Virus record (IMG/VR): IMGVR_UViG_3300022885_000076
Span: 1 to 24,913 of that record
Strand: one strand, 5' to 3'
DNA length: 24,913 bases
Source: a virus
In this document: piece after piece, positions 23,780 to 24,913 of the stretch
Layout of the letters: every line of letters begins with the position of its first letter
How positions within the stretch are numbered: the first letter of the stretch is position 1
The notes under the pieces: model-generated
What the model saw: the letters and a program-made list of their open reading frames with translations, nothing else
Database searches by the model: none
What the model was told of the DNA's origin: nothing
Program-made: the position numbers and the translations under genes

Positions 23780-24801
23780 TTTTTAACTTTTCTTATTAAA
23801 ATTCTAGCATATATAGCTTTTCCATTAACTATTGGTGTACCATATCTTGTGTGTTTTAATTTTATATCTTCAAGCATGCCATCACCTCCTCTATCAGTAG
23901 TCCAAAGAATCTCAAATTGGTTAGGATTAAATTTATCTAAGAAAGTTATAGGCACTCCCATAGCACCTTCATAATCTAATGGAATATCTTTAGTTTTATC
24001 AATATTTATAGCATCATAATTATCATACTTTGGAAATTCAATTTTACTATTCTTATTATCATAATACTTTTTATAAAGTATTAATTCACTATTTCTTTTA
24101 TCGTGATTAATATTAGTAAGCCATAAACAATTATTTGTAGCTACTATTCTATTTCCATCTTTATCAATTCGAGCTTCTGACCCATATAATTCATAATGAT
24201 TTGGAACAATAAAACCAGATATTCCTCTTCCCATATTACAACCTAACCATGCTTTATTATCTTTAATCAATTTAAATATTTCTTTATAAGTAATTGCATT
24301 AATATTACCAATAATAATAAACTTTTTATCATATTCAACAAGTTGTGCGACGTATTCACGGAATAAAGAGAAGGGAGGATTAGTAACTACAATGTCAGCT
24401 TGCTTTAATAGTTCGATACTTTCAGCACTTCGGAAATCTCCATCGCCTTTAAAAGGAATGATATTGATTGAATTAGGATTGTTATTTTCTACTTCCTTCC
24501 CTGTATATTCAAAGTAAAATCCTTTTTCATTTTCTTCAGTATTAAATAAATTATTCTCTTGTTTTCTATAACAAGCTGTAATAAGTTTTTTAAGACCTAT
24601 TTCTTTAAAGTTTGTTACAAAATAATTAAAAAAATTACTAATTCTGGGGTCATCGCAGTTACAAAATACAATCTTATCTTTAAAGTGTTTTTTATAATGT
24701 TCCAATTCTCTTTCAATATCAGCCAATTGAGTATAAAATTCATCTTTTTTTGCAGTTTTAGCTCTTAATAAATTCTTATTGAGTGATTCTTTTTTTGCCA
24801 T
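23776..24801 (-). CDS. EcoRI-family adenine-specific DNA methyltransferase
   Basis: A 341-residue N6-adenine methyltransferase of the M.EcoRI family, which methylates the central A of its site (GAATTC for M.EcoRI; the site here is not proven). Motifs: DEFYTQLADIERELEHYKKH, CNCDDPRISNFF near 47-58, GDGDFRSAESIELL, the catalytic NPPF in DIVVTNPPFSLFREY near 138, then GRGISGFIVPNHYELYGSEA, NNCLWLTN, YDNYDAINIDKTKDIPLDYE and GVPITFLDKFNP, all characteristic. Full length. It is on the reverse strand, against every sure phage gene. No intact restriction enzyme is next to it: downstream only the truncated DUF262 start remains. Most likely a self-protecting orphan methyltransferase acquired as cargo. 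Confidence 0.95.
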   Translation of the reverse strand: MAKKESLNKNLLRAKTAKKDEFYTQLADIERELEHYKKHFKDKIVFCNCDDPRISNFFNYFVTNFKEIGLKKLITACYRKQENNLFNTEENEKGFYFEYTGKEVENNNPNSINIIPFKGDGDFRSAESIELLKQADIVVTNPPFSLFREYVAQLVEYDKKFIIIGNINAITYKEIFKLIKDNKAWLGCNMGRGISGFIVPNHYELYGSEARIDKDGNRIVATNNCLWLTNINHDKRNSELILYKKYYDNKNSKIEFPKYDNYDAINIDKTKDIPLDYEGAMGVPITFLDKFNPNQFEILWTTDRGGDGMLEDIKLKHTRYGTPIVNGKAIYARILIRKVKK

Positions 24802-24879
24802 TTTAATTTTCTTTTAAATTTATAATGCAATTTAAGAATAATTTTTGATTTAATAAATAAAATTTACGGCTTCTTCTCT

Positions 24880-24913
24880 CTGTCATTCAGAGCGTAGCGA
24901 AGAATGACAGTGA
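24880..24913. repeat. palindromic repeat, right copy (at window edge)
   Basis: CTGTCATTC and GAATGACAG pair around AGAGCGTAGCGAA. It matches 23673-23706 over 34 bases with a single A-to-T change and in the same orientation. It lies 79 bases upstream of the methyltransferase start, so the two copies bracket the methyltransferase and the DUF262 remnant. The 78 bases between (24802-24879) are AT-rich, without a clear promoter that I can name. Confidence 0.9.

Noticed and set aside
24559-24768. Forward-strand frame inside the methyltransferase gene
   Set aside because: Phe/Ile-rich shadow of a sure reverse-strand gene.

Overview
The window is a continuous stretch of a tailed-phage genome (free phage or prophage; it cannot be decided from this piece). 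It is roughly 30% GC by eye. Nearly all genes are on the + strand in tightly packed, overlapping operons with ATGA, TAATG and TTGA junctions. A good match to the Bacteroidota-type promoter (TTTG, 20 nt, TAnnTTTG) at 7862-7893 and host-style palindromic repeats near the right end point to a host in the Bacteroidota/Chlorobiota (FCB) group; this is inference. The start and end are cut: head, neck, packaging, lysis and integration genes are not here.

Layout. (1) 1-7433: end of the tail module. It has a tail assembly chaperone gene with a convincing -1 programmed frameshift, a small unknown tail gene, and a 2,106-residue tape measure protein, closed by a strong terminator (7462-7493). (2) 7434-7977: a mostly non-coding junction with degenerate mini-ORFs and the promoter that starts the early region. 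(3) 8047-11684: early genes with a small HTH regulator, a ParB-like protein, a RecT annealing protein and its YqaJ-type exonuclease partner. (4) 11699-16720: many small accessory genes, including a YopX protein, small membrane proteins, tiny Cys-rich zinc-binding-type proteins, a DnaA-C-like protein and an ExoX-C-like protein. This region also holds a tRNA-like sequence and a 177-bp perfect direct repeat that duplicated the start of the next gene. (5) 16717-21838: replication module with an SF2 helicase, an HD phosphohydrolase, an O-like initiator (Lin1244/Lin1753-type) with a probable iteron origin inside its linker, a DnaB-like helicase and a VRR-NUC nuclease. (6) 21962-23668: a Mor-like activator, a possible reverse-strand gene, two unknown genes and SSB. 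(7) 23657-24913: a reverse-strand island with an EcoRI-family adenine methyltransferase and, overlapping it by ATGA, the first ~20 codons of what looks like a DUF262 (GmrSD-like) gene. The island is bracketed by two nearly identical palindromes.

How it fits together. The initiator, DnaB-like helicase, SSB, SF2 helicase, HD enzyme and nuclease form a self-loaded replication set. RecT and YqaJ form a single-strand annealing recombination pair. A Mor-like protein probably switches on a later gene set. The orphan methyltransferase probably protects the DNA from host restriction. The most notable points are the disarmed methyltransferase/DUF262 island, the iteron origin embedded in the initiator gene, the -1 frameshift chaperone and the 177-bp duplication.
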